Of a DNA stretch of 14,094 nucleotides, positions 8,456-14,094 are shown piece by piece (position 1 is the first letter of the stretch; each line of letters starts with the position of its first letter). The notes below the pieces were generated by a model. The model did not search any database. It was not told the origin of the DNA and saw only the letters and a program-made list of their open reading frames with translations. This DNA comes from Ga0077536 sp943370145 (GTDB taxonomy: Bacteria; Pseudomonadota; Gammaproteobacteria; Ga0077536), in assembly GCA_943370145.1 (NCBI GenBank), contig CALRPY020000085.1, positions 1 through 14,094 of the forward strand. Direction: 5' to 3'. The translations under genes were made by a program, and so were the position numbers.

Positions 8456-8525
8456 GCGCGACGCGCGTGCAAGCCACACACAACATTCGCCCGCGCCGCC
8501 CGGCGCAGGCCACGAGGAGCGGCAG

Positions 8526-9299
8526 ATGATCGAATGGCGTTCGTTGGACGAGGTGATCGCGGGCAGCGGCCTCCGGATGGCGCTGGTGCAGGGTATCGCG
8601 AGCCCCTGGGGCGTCGCGGCCAAGGCCCTGTTCGACATCAAGGGCGTGCCCTGGGTCGCCGCCCCCTGGCTGCCGGGCGAGGCCAACGAGGCGATCGTGC
8701 GCTGGTCCGGCGCCGACAGCGGCCCGGTCGTGGTGTGGAACGACGAGCCCCCGCTGAACCGCTGGCTCGACATCCTCTACCTCGCCGAGCGCGTCGCGCC
8801 GACCCCGAGCCTCATCCCCGACGACCCGACCGAGCGCGCGCTGATGATCGGCCTGTCCTTCGAGATCTGCGGCGAGCGCGGCATCGGCTGGAACCGCCGG
8901 CTGCAGCTGTTCGAGCCGATGATCGAGTCCGGCAACGCGCCGGAAGGCGTGCTGCGCATGGGCGCCAAGTACGGGTACAGCAAGGCTGCCGCGGCGGCGG
9001 CGAAGACGCGCGTCATCGCGCAGCTGGGGGCGCTCGCCACCCGGCTCGAGCGCCAGTACGCGGCCGGCCGGCACTACTTCGTCGGTGACACGCTCAGCGC
9101 GCTGGACATCTATTTCGTGGCCTTCATGAACCTGGTCGCGTTGCAGTCCGTCGAGGACTGTCCCATGGCCGAGTCCTGGCGCGCGGCCTACCGCACCGGC
9201 ATGGACGACCCCGCGATGGCGGCGGCCGTCAAACCGATCCTCGTCGAGCACCGCGACCGTATCTTCCGGGCGCACTTCCGCCACCCCCTGGAGTTCTGA
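8526..9299 (+). CDS. GST-like protein, second of two tandem paralogues
   Basis: 257 residues, collinear with the preceding GST-like protein; by eye more than half of the aligned residues are identical, including SPWG (Ser26), WNDEPP-x-NRW-x-DIL, AERxAP, GWNRRLQ, PEGVxRMGAKY and LSALDIY. The C-termini also match (HRDR...HPLEF against NPIEL). The ATG has GAGGAG at 7 nt; the frame is open upstream into the 3' part of the first paralogue, but that extension is not family-like. It is 70 bp after the first copy and only 2 bp before the flavin oxidoreductase, so it is clearly cotranscribed with the latter. Retention of both copies suggests either a heterodimer or two different substrates (inference). 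Confidence 0.87.
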   Translation: MIEWRSLDEVIAGSGLRMALVQGIASPWGVAAKALFDIKGVPWVAAPWLPGEANEAIVRWSGADSGPVVVWNDEPPLNRWLDILYLAERVAPTPSLIPDDPTERALMIGLSFEICGERGIGWNRRLQLFEPMIESGNAPEGVLRMGAKYGYSKAAAAAAKTRVIAQLGALATRLERQYAAGRHYFVGDTLSALDIYFVAFMNLVALQSVEDCPMAESWRAAYRTGMDDPAMAAAVKPILVEHRDRIFRAHFRHPLEF

Positions 9300-9301
9300 A
9301 C

Positions 9302-10237
9302 ATGGCCATCCGCGTCGGCTTCGGCATCGCCAACTTCCCGTTCGACCAGCCCCGCAGCTGGTTCGAATGGGTCCAGCTCCTCGAACGCTACAAGGTCGAT
9401 TCCGTGTGGCAGACCGACCGCCTGGTGTCGGCCGACCCCTACCTCGAAACCATCAGCGTCATGGCGACGCTCGCGGGCTGCACCGAGAAGATCAAGTTCG
9501 GCATGAACGCGATCGTCGCGCCGCTGCGCGACCCGCTGGTGCTCGCGAAGCAGTGCGCGACCATCGACTACCTCAGCAACGGGCGGCTGCTGCCGATGTT
9601 CGGCGTCGGTTACCCGAACGCCATCGAATGGCGCACGACCGGGCGCAGCGCAGCCGATCGTGGCGCGCGCTCGACCGAAATCTTCCAGCTCCTGAACCTG
9701 TTGTGGAGCCAGGAGTCGGTGAGCTTCGAAGGGAAGTTCTACCAGTACCAGGACGTGACGATCACGCCGCGTCCGATCCAGCAGCCGCTGCCCCTGTGGA
9801 TCGGCGGCAACGCCGAGCCCGCGCTGAAGCGCACCGCGAAACTCGGCACCGGGTGGATCGGCGGCATCGCCTCGCCGGCGCAGGTCGGCCACGCGATTAC
9901 GACGATCCGCACCGAAGCCGCCGCACTGGGGCGCACGATAGACGCGGATCATTTCGGCGCCTCGCTCGCCTTCCGCATCGGCAGCCTCGACGATCCGGTC
10001 ATCGGGCAGTGCCCGCTGGTCCGTCGCGCCGGCATCGGCGACGAGATCGATCTGCGGCCCCTGCTCGCGGTGGGCTCGGTCCAGGACATCATCGCGCGCA
10101 TGGAGGAGTACAAGGCCGCCGGCGCCTCCAAGTTCGTGCTGCTGCCGCTCGCGCTGGGCGATGAGGACGTGTTCGACCAGACGCGCCGCGCCTGCGAGGA
10201 AATCCTGCCGGCCATCGAAGACAGGGTGCGCACATGA
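9302..10237 (+). CDS. LLM class flavin-dependent oxidoreductase (F420/FMN luciferase-like)
   Basis: 311 residues, typical for the short luciferase-like TIM-barrel branch. Recognisable blocks are MAIRVGFGIANFPFD, SVWQTDRLVSADPY, KIKFGMNAIVAPLRDPLVLAKQ, LSNGRLLPMFGVGYP, VTITPRPIQQPLPLWIGGNAEPALKRTAKLGTGWIGG and a C-terminal helix. PLWIGGNAEPALKRTAK is the typical cofactor-phosphate-binding region of this family, which uses FMNH2 or F420H2. It starts 2 bp after the second GST-like stop and its own stop overlaps the crotonase ATG by 4 bp (ATGA), indicating translational coupling. No separate flavin reductase gene is visible in the window, so reduced flavin must come from elsewhere. The substrate is unknown, probably a CoA ester or free acid derivative of the pathway. 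Confidence 0.9.
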   Translation: MAIRVGFGIANFPFDQPRSWFEWVQLLERYKVDSVWQTDRLVSADPYLETISVMATLAGCTEKIKFGMNAIVAPLRDPLVLAKQCATIDYLSNGRLLPMFGVGYPNAIEWRTTGRSAADRGARSTEIFQLLNLLWSQESVSFEGKFYQYQDVTITPRPIQQPLPLWIGGNAEPALKRTAKLGTGWIGGIASPAQVGHAITTIRTEAAALGRTIDADHFGASLAFRIGSLDDPVIGQCPLVRRAGIGDEIDLRPLLAVGSVQDIIARMEEYKAAGASKFVLLPLALGDEDVFDQTRRACEEILPAIEDRVRT

Positions 10238-11055
10238 GCGACGTCGTCCTGACCAGCCTGCACGAAGGCGTGCTGACCATCACCCTGAATCGCCCCGAGG
10301 TCCTCAACGCCTACAACCGCACGCTGCACGACGCGCTGCTGGCGGCGCTCGAGGCCGCGGATGCCGACGATGCGGTGCGCGCGGTGATTCTCACCGGTGC
10401 CGGGCGCGGCTTCTGCGCCGGCATGGATCTCTCGGCGGGCGGCGAGACCTTCAACACCAAGCAGCACGTGAAGATGGACGAGCACCGCGACGGCGGTGGC
10501 GAACTGACGCTGCGGCTGTTCGACATGAAGAAGCCGGTGATTGCCGCGATCAACGGGCCCGCGACCGGGGTGGGCCTGACGATGACGCTCGCCTGCGACG
10601 TGCGCCTCAGCGTACCGCGCGCGAAGATGGGCTTCGTGTTCGCGCAGCGCGGCATCGCGCCGGACGCCTGCAGTTCATGGTTCGCGCCGCGCATCGTCGG
10701 CATCGAGCAGGCGCTCAGGTGGTTCATGAGCGGCCGCGTGTTCGACTCGCAGGAAGCCCTGGACAAGGGGCTCGTCAGCGAACTGCTCGAACCCGGCGAA
10801 TTGCTGCCGCGGGCGCACGCGCTCGCGCGCGAGTTCACCGCGTCGACCAGCGCGGTTTCGGTCGCGATCGCGCGCCGCCTGCTGTGGCGCATGCTCGGGG
10901 CCGACCACCCGCGCGAAGCCTTCAGGGAGGAATCCAGGGCGCTGTGGTATGTCGGAGGCGCGGCCGACGCGCGGGAAGGCGTGCTGTCCTTCCTGGAGAA
11001 GCGGGCGCCGCACTTCAGCATGCAGGTCTCGAAGGACTTTCCCGATTTCCTCTGA
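10234..11055 (+). CDS. Enoyl-CoA hydratase/isomerase (crotonase) family protein with altered active site
   Basis: 273 residues with the crotonase pattern: ITLNRPEVLNAYN, AVILTGAGRGFCAGMDLS (first oxyanion-hole segment), KPVIAAINGPATGVGLTMTLACDVRLS (second), and the C-terminal trimerisation helices. The two glutamates that catalyse hydration in rat mitochondrial hydratase (E144 and E164) align with T116 and F136. An acidic residue, D144 in RGIAPDACSSWF, instead sits where 4-chlorobenzoyl-CoA dehalogenase has its nucleophilic aspartate D145. The protein is therefore probably not a simple hydratase; isomerase, hydrolase, dehalogenase or C-C lyase chemistry on a CoA thioester is possible. It overlaps the flavin oxidoreductase gene by 4 bp and lies 38 bp before the Nudix gene. 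The superfamily call is secure, the reaction is not. Confidence 0.9.
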   Translation: MSDVVLTSLHEGVLTITLNRPEVLNAYNRTLHDALLAALEAADADDAVRAVILTGAGRGFCAGMDLSAGGETFNTKQHVKMDEHRDGGGELTLRLFDMKKPVIAAINGPATGVGLTMTLACDVRLSVPRAKMGFVFAQRGIAPDACSSWFAPRIVGIEQALRWFMSGRVFDSQEALDKGLVSELLEPGELLPRAHALAREFTASTSAVSVAIARRLLWRMLGADHPREAFREESRALWYVGGAADAREGVLSFLEKRAPHFSMQVSKDFPDFL

Positions 11056-11093
11056 CCGTGGTCGCCGGCCGCCCGGTCCTGCAAGGTGATGAC

Positions 11094-11753
11094 ATGGAAT
11101 TCGATGACGCGCTGAAGGCGTTGATAGCGTCGAATCTTGCGCGCTTCGAGGCGCGGCAGGGTGGGGCGGAAGCAGGGCACGGGGCGGCGGTCGCCGTGGT
11201 CGTCACCGAGGAGGGGCCCGGTGCGGATCTCCCGGGCCTGCCCGCGCCGGCGCATGGACAGGCCCGTGCCGCGCTGCTGTTGACCCGTCGCGCGCAGCAC
11301 CTGCGCCGTCACGCGGGCCAGTGGGCGCTGCCGGGGGGGCGTATCGACGCGGGCGAGTCGCCGGAGGACACCGCGTTGCGTGAACTGGAGGAGGAGGTGG
11401 GCCTGCGCCTGCCGGCCAGCGCGATCCTCGGCCGGCTGGACGATTTCACGACCCGCTCGGGCTACACGATTTCCCCGGTGGTGCTGTGGGGCGGTGCGGG
11501 GCTTGCGCCGGTCGCGAACCCGCTGGAGGTCGATTCGATCCACCGCATACCGGTCAGCGAATTCCTGCGCGAGGACGCGCCAATGCTGCGCCCCGGGCCG
11601 GAGGCCGACCGGCCGATCCTGCGCATGCCGGTGGGCAACACCTGGATTGCGGCGCCGACTGCGGCGCTGCTGCTGCAGTTCCGCGAGGTCTGCCTGCTCG
11701 GCCGCGACACGCGCGTCGCGCATTTCGACCAGCCGAAGTTCGCCTGGCGCTGA
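11094..11753 (+). CDS. Nudix hydrolase, CoA pyrophosphatase-like
   Basis: 219 residues. The Nudix box is intact: G82-x5-E88-x7-R96-E97-L98-x-E100-E101-x-G103-L104. The sequence before it, LLLTRRAQHLRRHAGQWALPGG, resembles the signature of coenzyme A pyrophosphatases (NUDT7/NUDT8 and bacterial NudL-type), which cut CoA or acyl-CoA into 3',5'-ADP and (acyl-)phosphopantetheine. That specificity fits an operon handling CoA thioesters but is not proven. The ATG has AAGGTG 6 nt upstream; upstream in-frame sequence is a shadow of the crotonase gene. It is the last gene of the operon, followed by a hairpin and a convergent gene. Confidence 0.88.
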   Translation: MEFDDALKALIASNLARFEARQGGAEAGHGAAVAVVVTEEGPGADLPGLPAPAHGQARAALLLTRRAQHLRRHAGQWALPGGRIDAGESPEDTALRELEEEVGLRLPASAILGRLDDFTTRSGYTISPVVLWGGAGLAPVANPLEVDSIHRIPVSEFLREDAPMLRPGPEADRPILRMPVGNTWIAAPTAALLLQFREVCLLGRDTRVAHFDQPKFAWR

Positions 11754-11775
11754 ACGTCGCGGCGGCTGGCCGGCG

Positions 11776-11798
11776 GCAGGGGTCGCGACGTCCCCTGC
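11776..11798. terminator. Hairpin between convergent Nudix and ThDP-enzyme genes
   Basis: GCAGGGG and CCCCTGC form a 7-bp stem around a 9-nt loop TCGCGACGT, 22 bp after the Nudix stop. An alternative pairing uses ACGTCGCG (11754-11761) with CGCGACGT (11784-11791). Neither has a T tract. The position between convergent genes suggests a shared terminator. Confidence 0.4.
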
Positions 11799-11844
11799 AC
11801 GTGGGCAGCATGGGGGCGGGCGTGGCCGCTTCGGCGCGACAGGC

Positions 11845-13506
11845 TCACTCCGTGCCGACCACGATCTCGATGAGGTTGGGCCGGCACGATGCAATGCCTT
11901 CGCGCACCGCATCGTGAATCTCGGCGGCGCTGCCGAGACGGCGCGCCGGCACGCCCATCGAGCGCGCGAGGCCCGGAAAATCGACCGGCGGCGTCGCGAT
12001 GTCCATGCCGATGAACTGGCCCGTGCGCACGGACACGTAGTGCGGCTGCGCGCGCATGAAGTTCTTCAGCACGTTGTACTCGCGATTGTTGATCACGACG
12101 AAGGTGACCGGCAGGTCCTCGTGCGCCGCCGTCCACAGGGACTGGGGCGAATACATCGCCGCGCCGTCGCCGACCAGCGAGACCACCGGCTGTCGACCCA
12201 GGCCCAGCGAAAAGCCGACGGCGGCGGGCATGCCCCAGCCGAGCGCGCCGCCGCGCAGGAAGGAGTACTGGCGCGTCGAGCTGTTGTTGAGGAAGGCGCG
12301 CAGGTGGCGTGCGGTCGCGATGGCCTCGTCGACGATCGGCGTGCCGCCGATGCTCGTCGCGAGCGCGCGTGCCGCGACCATCGGATGGATGTCGGGCAGA
12401 TCGGCGAGTTCGCTTGCCCGCTCGTCGAGGGCGCGGCGGCTGGTGGCGAACTCGAGCCGGGCCGCGTTGCCGGCCGCGGCATAAGCTTCCTCGCGCGGCG
12501 CGATGCGCTTGCGGATGAGTTCGTTGAGCAGGCTCAGCGAGCGCTCGATGTCGCCGACCACCGACAGCTTCGACGGGAACGTGCGCCCGAGATCCCGGCC
12601 GTCCACCGACAGCTGGTACAACTCGCAACCCTCGGGCAGCGCGGATGCGTCGGAGTACAGGATCGTGATGAACGACTTGCCGCCCAGCGCGAACACGCAG
12701 TCGAAACCACGCATCGCTTCCGCGATGTCGACCGCCCGCGTCGGCAGGTTGCCGCGCCACAGGTAGTGACTGGTCGGGAACGGGATGTGCGCGGGCCACG
12801 AGGAACCGAAGACCGGTGCCGCCAGCAGCTCGGCGAGGCGCACGACTTCCTTGTAGGCGTCGTCGAAGGAGATCTCGTCCCCGGCGATGATGGCCACCTT
12901 GCCCGGCGCGACCTCGGTCAGCTCCTTCGCCAGGTCCACCAGCGAACCGGCGACGGGCCGCCGGTCGACGTGCGAGGTGCGCTGGACGTGCACGGCGCTG
13001 CTCGCCTCCATCACGTCCATCGGCAGCGACAGGAACACCGGTCCGCGCGGCGGCGCCAGGCAATCCTGGAAGGCGCGGTGCATCAGGATGGCAATCTGGT
13101 CCGGCGAGGTGATCTCCACCGCCCACTTGCAGGCGGGACGCGCGATGGAGACGAGGTCGCCCTGCAGCAGCGGATCGGTGATCGCGTGCCGGGAGTCCTG
13201 CTGGCCGGCCGTCACGACGAGTGGCGTGCCGGAAGTGTAGGCGTTGAGCAGGTTGCCCATGCCATGGCCCAGTCCGCCGGCGGTGTGCAGGTTGACGAAG
13301 CCGGGCTTGCCGGAGGCCTGCGCATAGCCGTCGGCCATCGCGACGACGCTGGCCTCCTGCAGGCCGAGCACATAGTGCAGTCGGGTCCGGTCGGTCAAGG
13401 CATCGATCAGCGGCAGCTCCGTCGTCCCCGGGTTGCCGAAGACGTACTCGCAGCCTTCACTCTCCAGGACGTCGAGCAGGATGTTGGCACCATTACGCAT
13501 GATCAT
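11845..13506 (-). CDS. Thiamine-diphosphate-dependent enzyme, benzoylformate decarboxylase/acetolactate synthase type
   Basis: 553 residues, full length for the ThDP decarboxylase superfamily. The N-terminal Pyr domain carries YVFGNPGTTELPL, the catalytic glutamate E51 in GLQEASVVAMADGYA and H74 in NLHTAGGLGHGMGNL. The middle domain follows, and the C-terminal PP domain has the ThDP/Mg motif GDG (446-448) to NN (473-474). Similarity is closer to benzoylformate decarboxylase than to IlvB: E47, H70 and H281 of that enzyme align with E51, H74 and H247 (FPTSHYLWRG), while its catalytic S26 is T28 here. It probably decarboxylates a 2-oxo acid, but lyase or carboligase activity is possible. I chose ATG 13506 because GAGGA lies 9 nt upstream; ATG 13500 is the only close alternative. 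An acyl-CoA dehydrogenase-like remnant ends 38 bp upstream on the same strand. Confidence 0.9.
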   Translation of the reverse strand: MIMRNGANILLDVLESEGCEYVFGNPGTTELPLIDALTDRTRLHYVLGLQEASVVAMADGYAQASGKPGFVNLHTAGGLGHGMGNLLNAYTSGTPLVVTAGQQDSRHAITDPLLQGDLVSIARPACKWAVEITSPDQIAILMHRAFQDCLAPPRGPVFLSLPMDVMEASSAVHVQRTSHVDRRPVAGSLVDLAKELTEVAPGKVAIIAGDEISFDDAYKEVVRLAELLAAPVFGSSWPAHIPFPTSHYLWRGNLPTRAVDIAEAMRGFDCVFALGGKSFITILYSDASALPEGCELYQLSVDGRDLGRTFPSKLSVVGDIERSLSLLNELIRKRIAPREEAYAAAGNAARLEFATSRRALDERASELADLPDIHPMVAARALATSIGGTPIVDEAIATARHLRAFLNNSSTRQYSFLRGGALGWGMPAAVGFSLGLGRQPVVSLVGDGAAMYSPQSLWTAAHEDLPVTFVVINNREYNVLKNFMRAQPHYVSVRTGQFIGMDIATPPVDFPGLARSMGVPARRLGSAAEIHDAVREGIASCRPNLIEIVVGTE

Positions 13507-13922
13507 CGGGCCGTTTCCTCTTCGGGTGCGGTAGCGCCGCCCGTTCAGTTCGAAGGTGGACACAGCACCCGCCTGGCGAGGCGGTTGCGCTGGATTTGGC
13601 TGCTGCCGCGATGGATGGGCCACGGCCGGGCGTGATCGCATGGAACCCGCGCGTCCAGCCCACCGCCCGGCGTATCGACGCCGTCCGCTTGCGCGCCCGC
13701 CGCGCTGCTGCGCTCACGCGCACGAGTGGCCTGCTGCCCGGCCACGACGCGAGCATGTCGTGTCGCTCGTCCAGCCCGGGGGCGTGGTGCAGTGTTCATG
13801 GCGTCTCGCACGGGCCCGCTTGGATCGTCTCAGAATTCGGAAAGAAAATCGCACGCCAAGGCATGCGACGGCTTCCGACCCAAAGGCGACATTCGTCCCC
13901 AAGCAGTCATTTTGTCAGCTTT
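13507..13922. other. Mostly non-coding region upstream of the ThDP-enzyme gene
   Basis: About 416 bp with no intact gene. It holds the Shine-Dalgarno of the ThDP enzyme, an acyl-CoA dehydrogenase-like remnant (13545-13616), and GC-rich sequence up to about 13820. From about 13830 the base composition becomes clearly richer in A and T, and the segment 13875-13922 (CCGACCCAAAGGCGACATTC onward) resembles dispersed intergenic repeat sequence I recall from proteobacterial genomes (from memory only). No promoter could be called with confidence. Confidence 0.5.
13545..13616 (-). pseudogene. Remnant of an acyl-CoA dehydrogenase C-terminus
   Basis: The minus strand reads IHRGSSQIQRNRLARRVL followed by five residues and TGA. 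This matches the conserved end of acyl-CoA dehydrogenases (IYxGTSEIQRNIIARRVLGL-type), whose QIQR/EIQR segment contributes to the flavin and dimer site. Upstream of the isoleucine none of the three minus-strand frames continues the family pattern, so the rest of the gene has been lost or scrambled. It is in the same orientation as, and 38 bp before, the ThDP enzyme gene, which is normal operon spacing. The match is short (about 18 residues), so chance similarity is not fully excluded. Confidence 0.5.
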
Positions 13923-14094
13923 ATGGGTAAATACACGAAAGTGAGATTTTTCGGGATGCTCACATACTGGTCCAGCGCATGTTCCGATGCGATCACCGAT
14001 TGCTCTTGGCCGGGAGCCGATACCCAGAGTTGGGGCGTCAACCTGATCTACGCTGTCGATGACACCTTGCTGCAGTACCTGTCGCCGCTGGGCT
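13923..14094 (+). CDS. Possible partial gene of unknown function running off the right edge
   Basis: An open frame of 57 codons from ATG 13923 (MGKYTKVRFFGMLTYWSS, then SWPGADTQSWGVNLIYAVDD) continues past the window end. Third positions become GC-rich from about codon 16, as in the real genes here, which supports coding in this frame; the opposite-strand frame is open too but has poorer codon use. No Shine-Dalgarno precedes ATG 13923 or the in-frame ATG 13956. The frame is open at least back to ATG 13863. I do not recognise the family. Confidence 0.3.
   Translation, partial: MGKYTKVRFFGMLTYWSSACSDAITDCSWPGADTQSWGVNLIYAVDDTLLQYLSPLG

Noticed and set aside
8493..8506. GCGCCG-CC-CGGCGC inverted repeat between the two GST-like genes
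   Set aside because: The loop would be only 2 nt and there is no T tract; it is expected by chance in such GC-rich DNA and lies inside an operon.
7556..9284. Long minus-strand open frames antisense to the two GST-like genes
   Set aside because: They mirror each other because the plus-strand genes are paralogues; the plus-strand translations carry the conserved motifs, Shine-Dalgarno sites and operon junctions.
10161..11093. N-terminal extension of the Nudix frame through the crotonase gene
   Set aside because: It is out-of-frame shadow of the crotonase; Nudix similarity and a Shine-Dalgarno start at 11094.
11380..13635. 751-codon plus-strand open frame across the Nudix end and the ThDP-enzyme gene
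   Set aside because: It is antisense to a clear ThDP enzyme, crosses a convergent gene boundary and reads as R/H/Q-rich shadow sequence without any domain.

Overview
The window is a high-GC bacterial chromosome segment with tightly packed genes and GC-rich third codon positions. Together with a sigma-54 enhancer-binding regulator, a diguanylate cyclase and many acyl-CoA, flavin-monooxygenase and GST-like genes, this suggests a metabolically versatile proteobacterium (gamma- or betaproteobacterial). No rRNA or taxonomic marker is present, so this is inference.

Left end (1-2376): a truncated luciferase-like flavin monooxygenase gene leaves the window on the minus strand. Divergent from it is a complete AcoR-type sigma-54 activator gene (394-2376). 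The space between them holds a textbook control region: a consensus -24/-12 promoter facing the monooxygenase (259-273) and two copies of an inverted repeat TGTCGCA-N3-TGCG(A/T)CA (315-333 and 362-378), about 75 and 120 bp upstream of the predicted start. This is the best-supported regulatory circuit in the window.

Repeat region (2377-3062): no credible gene. It contains two imperfect direct repeats of about 75 bp flanking a perfect 37-bp palindrome, followed by four short arrays of a 9-bp unit (NNCAC(C/G)GAG) arranged as nested inverted pairs.

Middle (3063-4764): a membrane-anchored GGDEF diguanylate cyclase (minus) is divergent from a macrodomain protein (plus). A 19-bp perfect hairpin closes the macrodomain gene against the convergent ligase gene.

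Catabolic cluster (4774-11753): a DUF3047-like protein and an AMP-forming acyl-CoA synthetase lie on the minus strand. Divergent from them, five plus-strand genes probably form one operon: two tandem GST-like paralogues, an LLM flavin oxidoreductase, a crotonase-family protein lacking both classical hydratase glutamates, and a Nudix hydrolase resembling CoA pyrophosphatases. Together they look like a pathway that activates an unidentified acid to its CoA ester, oxidises it and processes the thioester. The substrate cannot be read from sequence.

Right end (11754-14094): a convergent thiamine-diphosphate enzyme resembling benzoylformate decarboxylase (minus). Directly upstream is a short remnant that reads like the C-terminus of an acyl-CoA dehydrogenase, evidence for loss of a former operon partner. 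The last approx. 400 bp are mostly non-coding and end in an unrecognised open frame running off the window.
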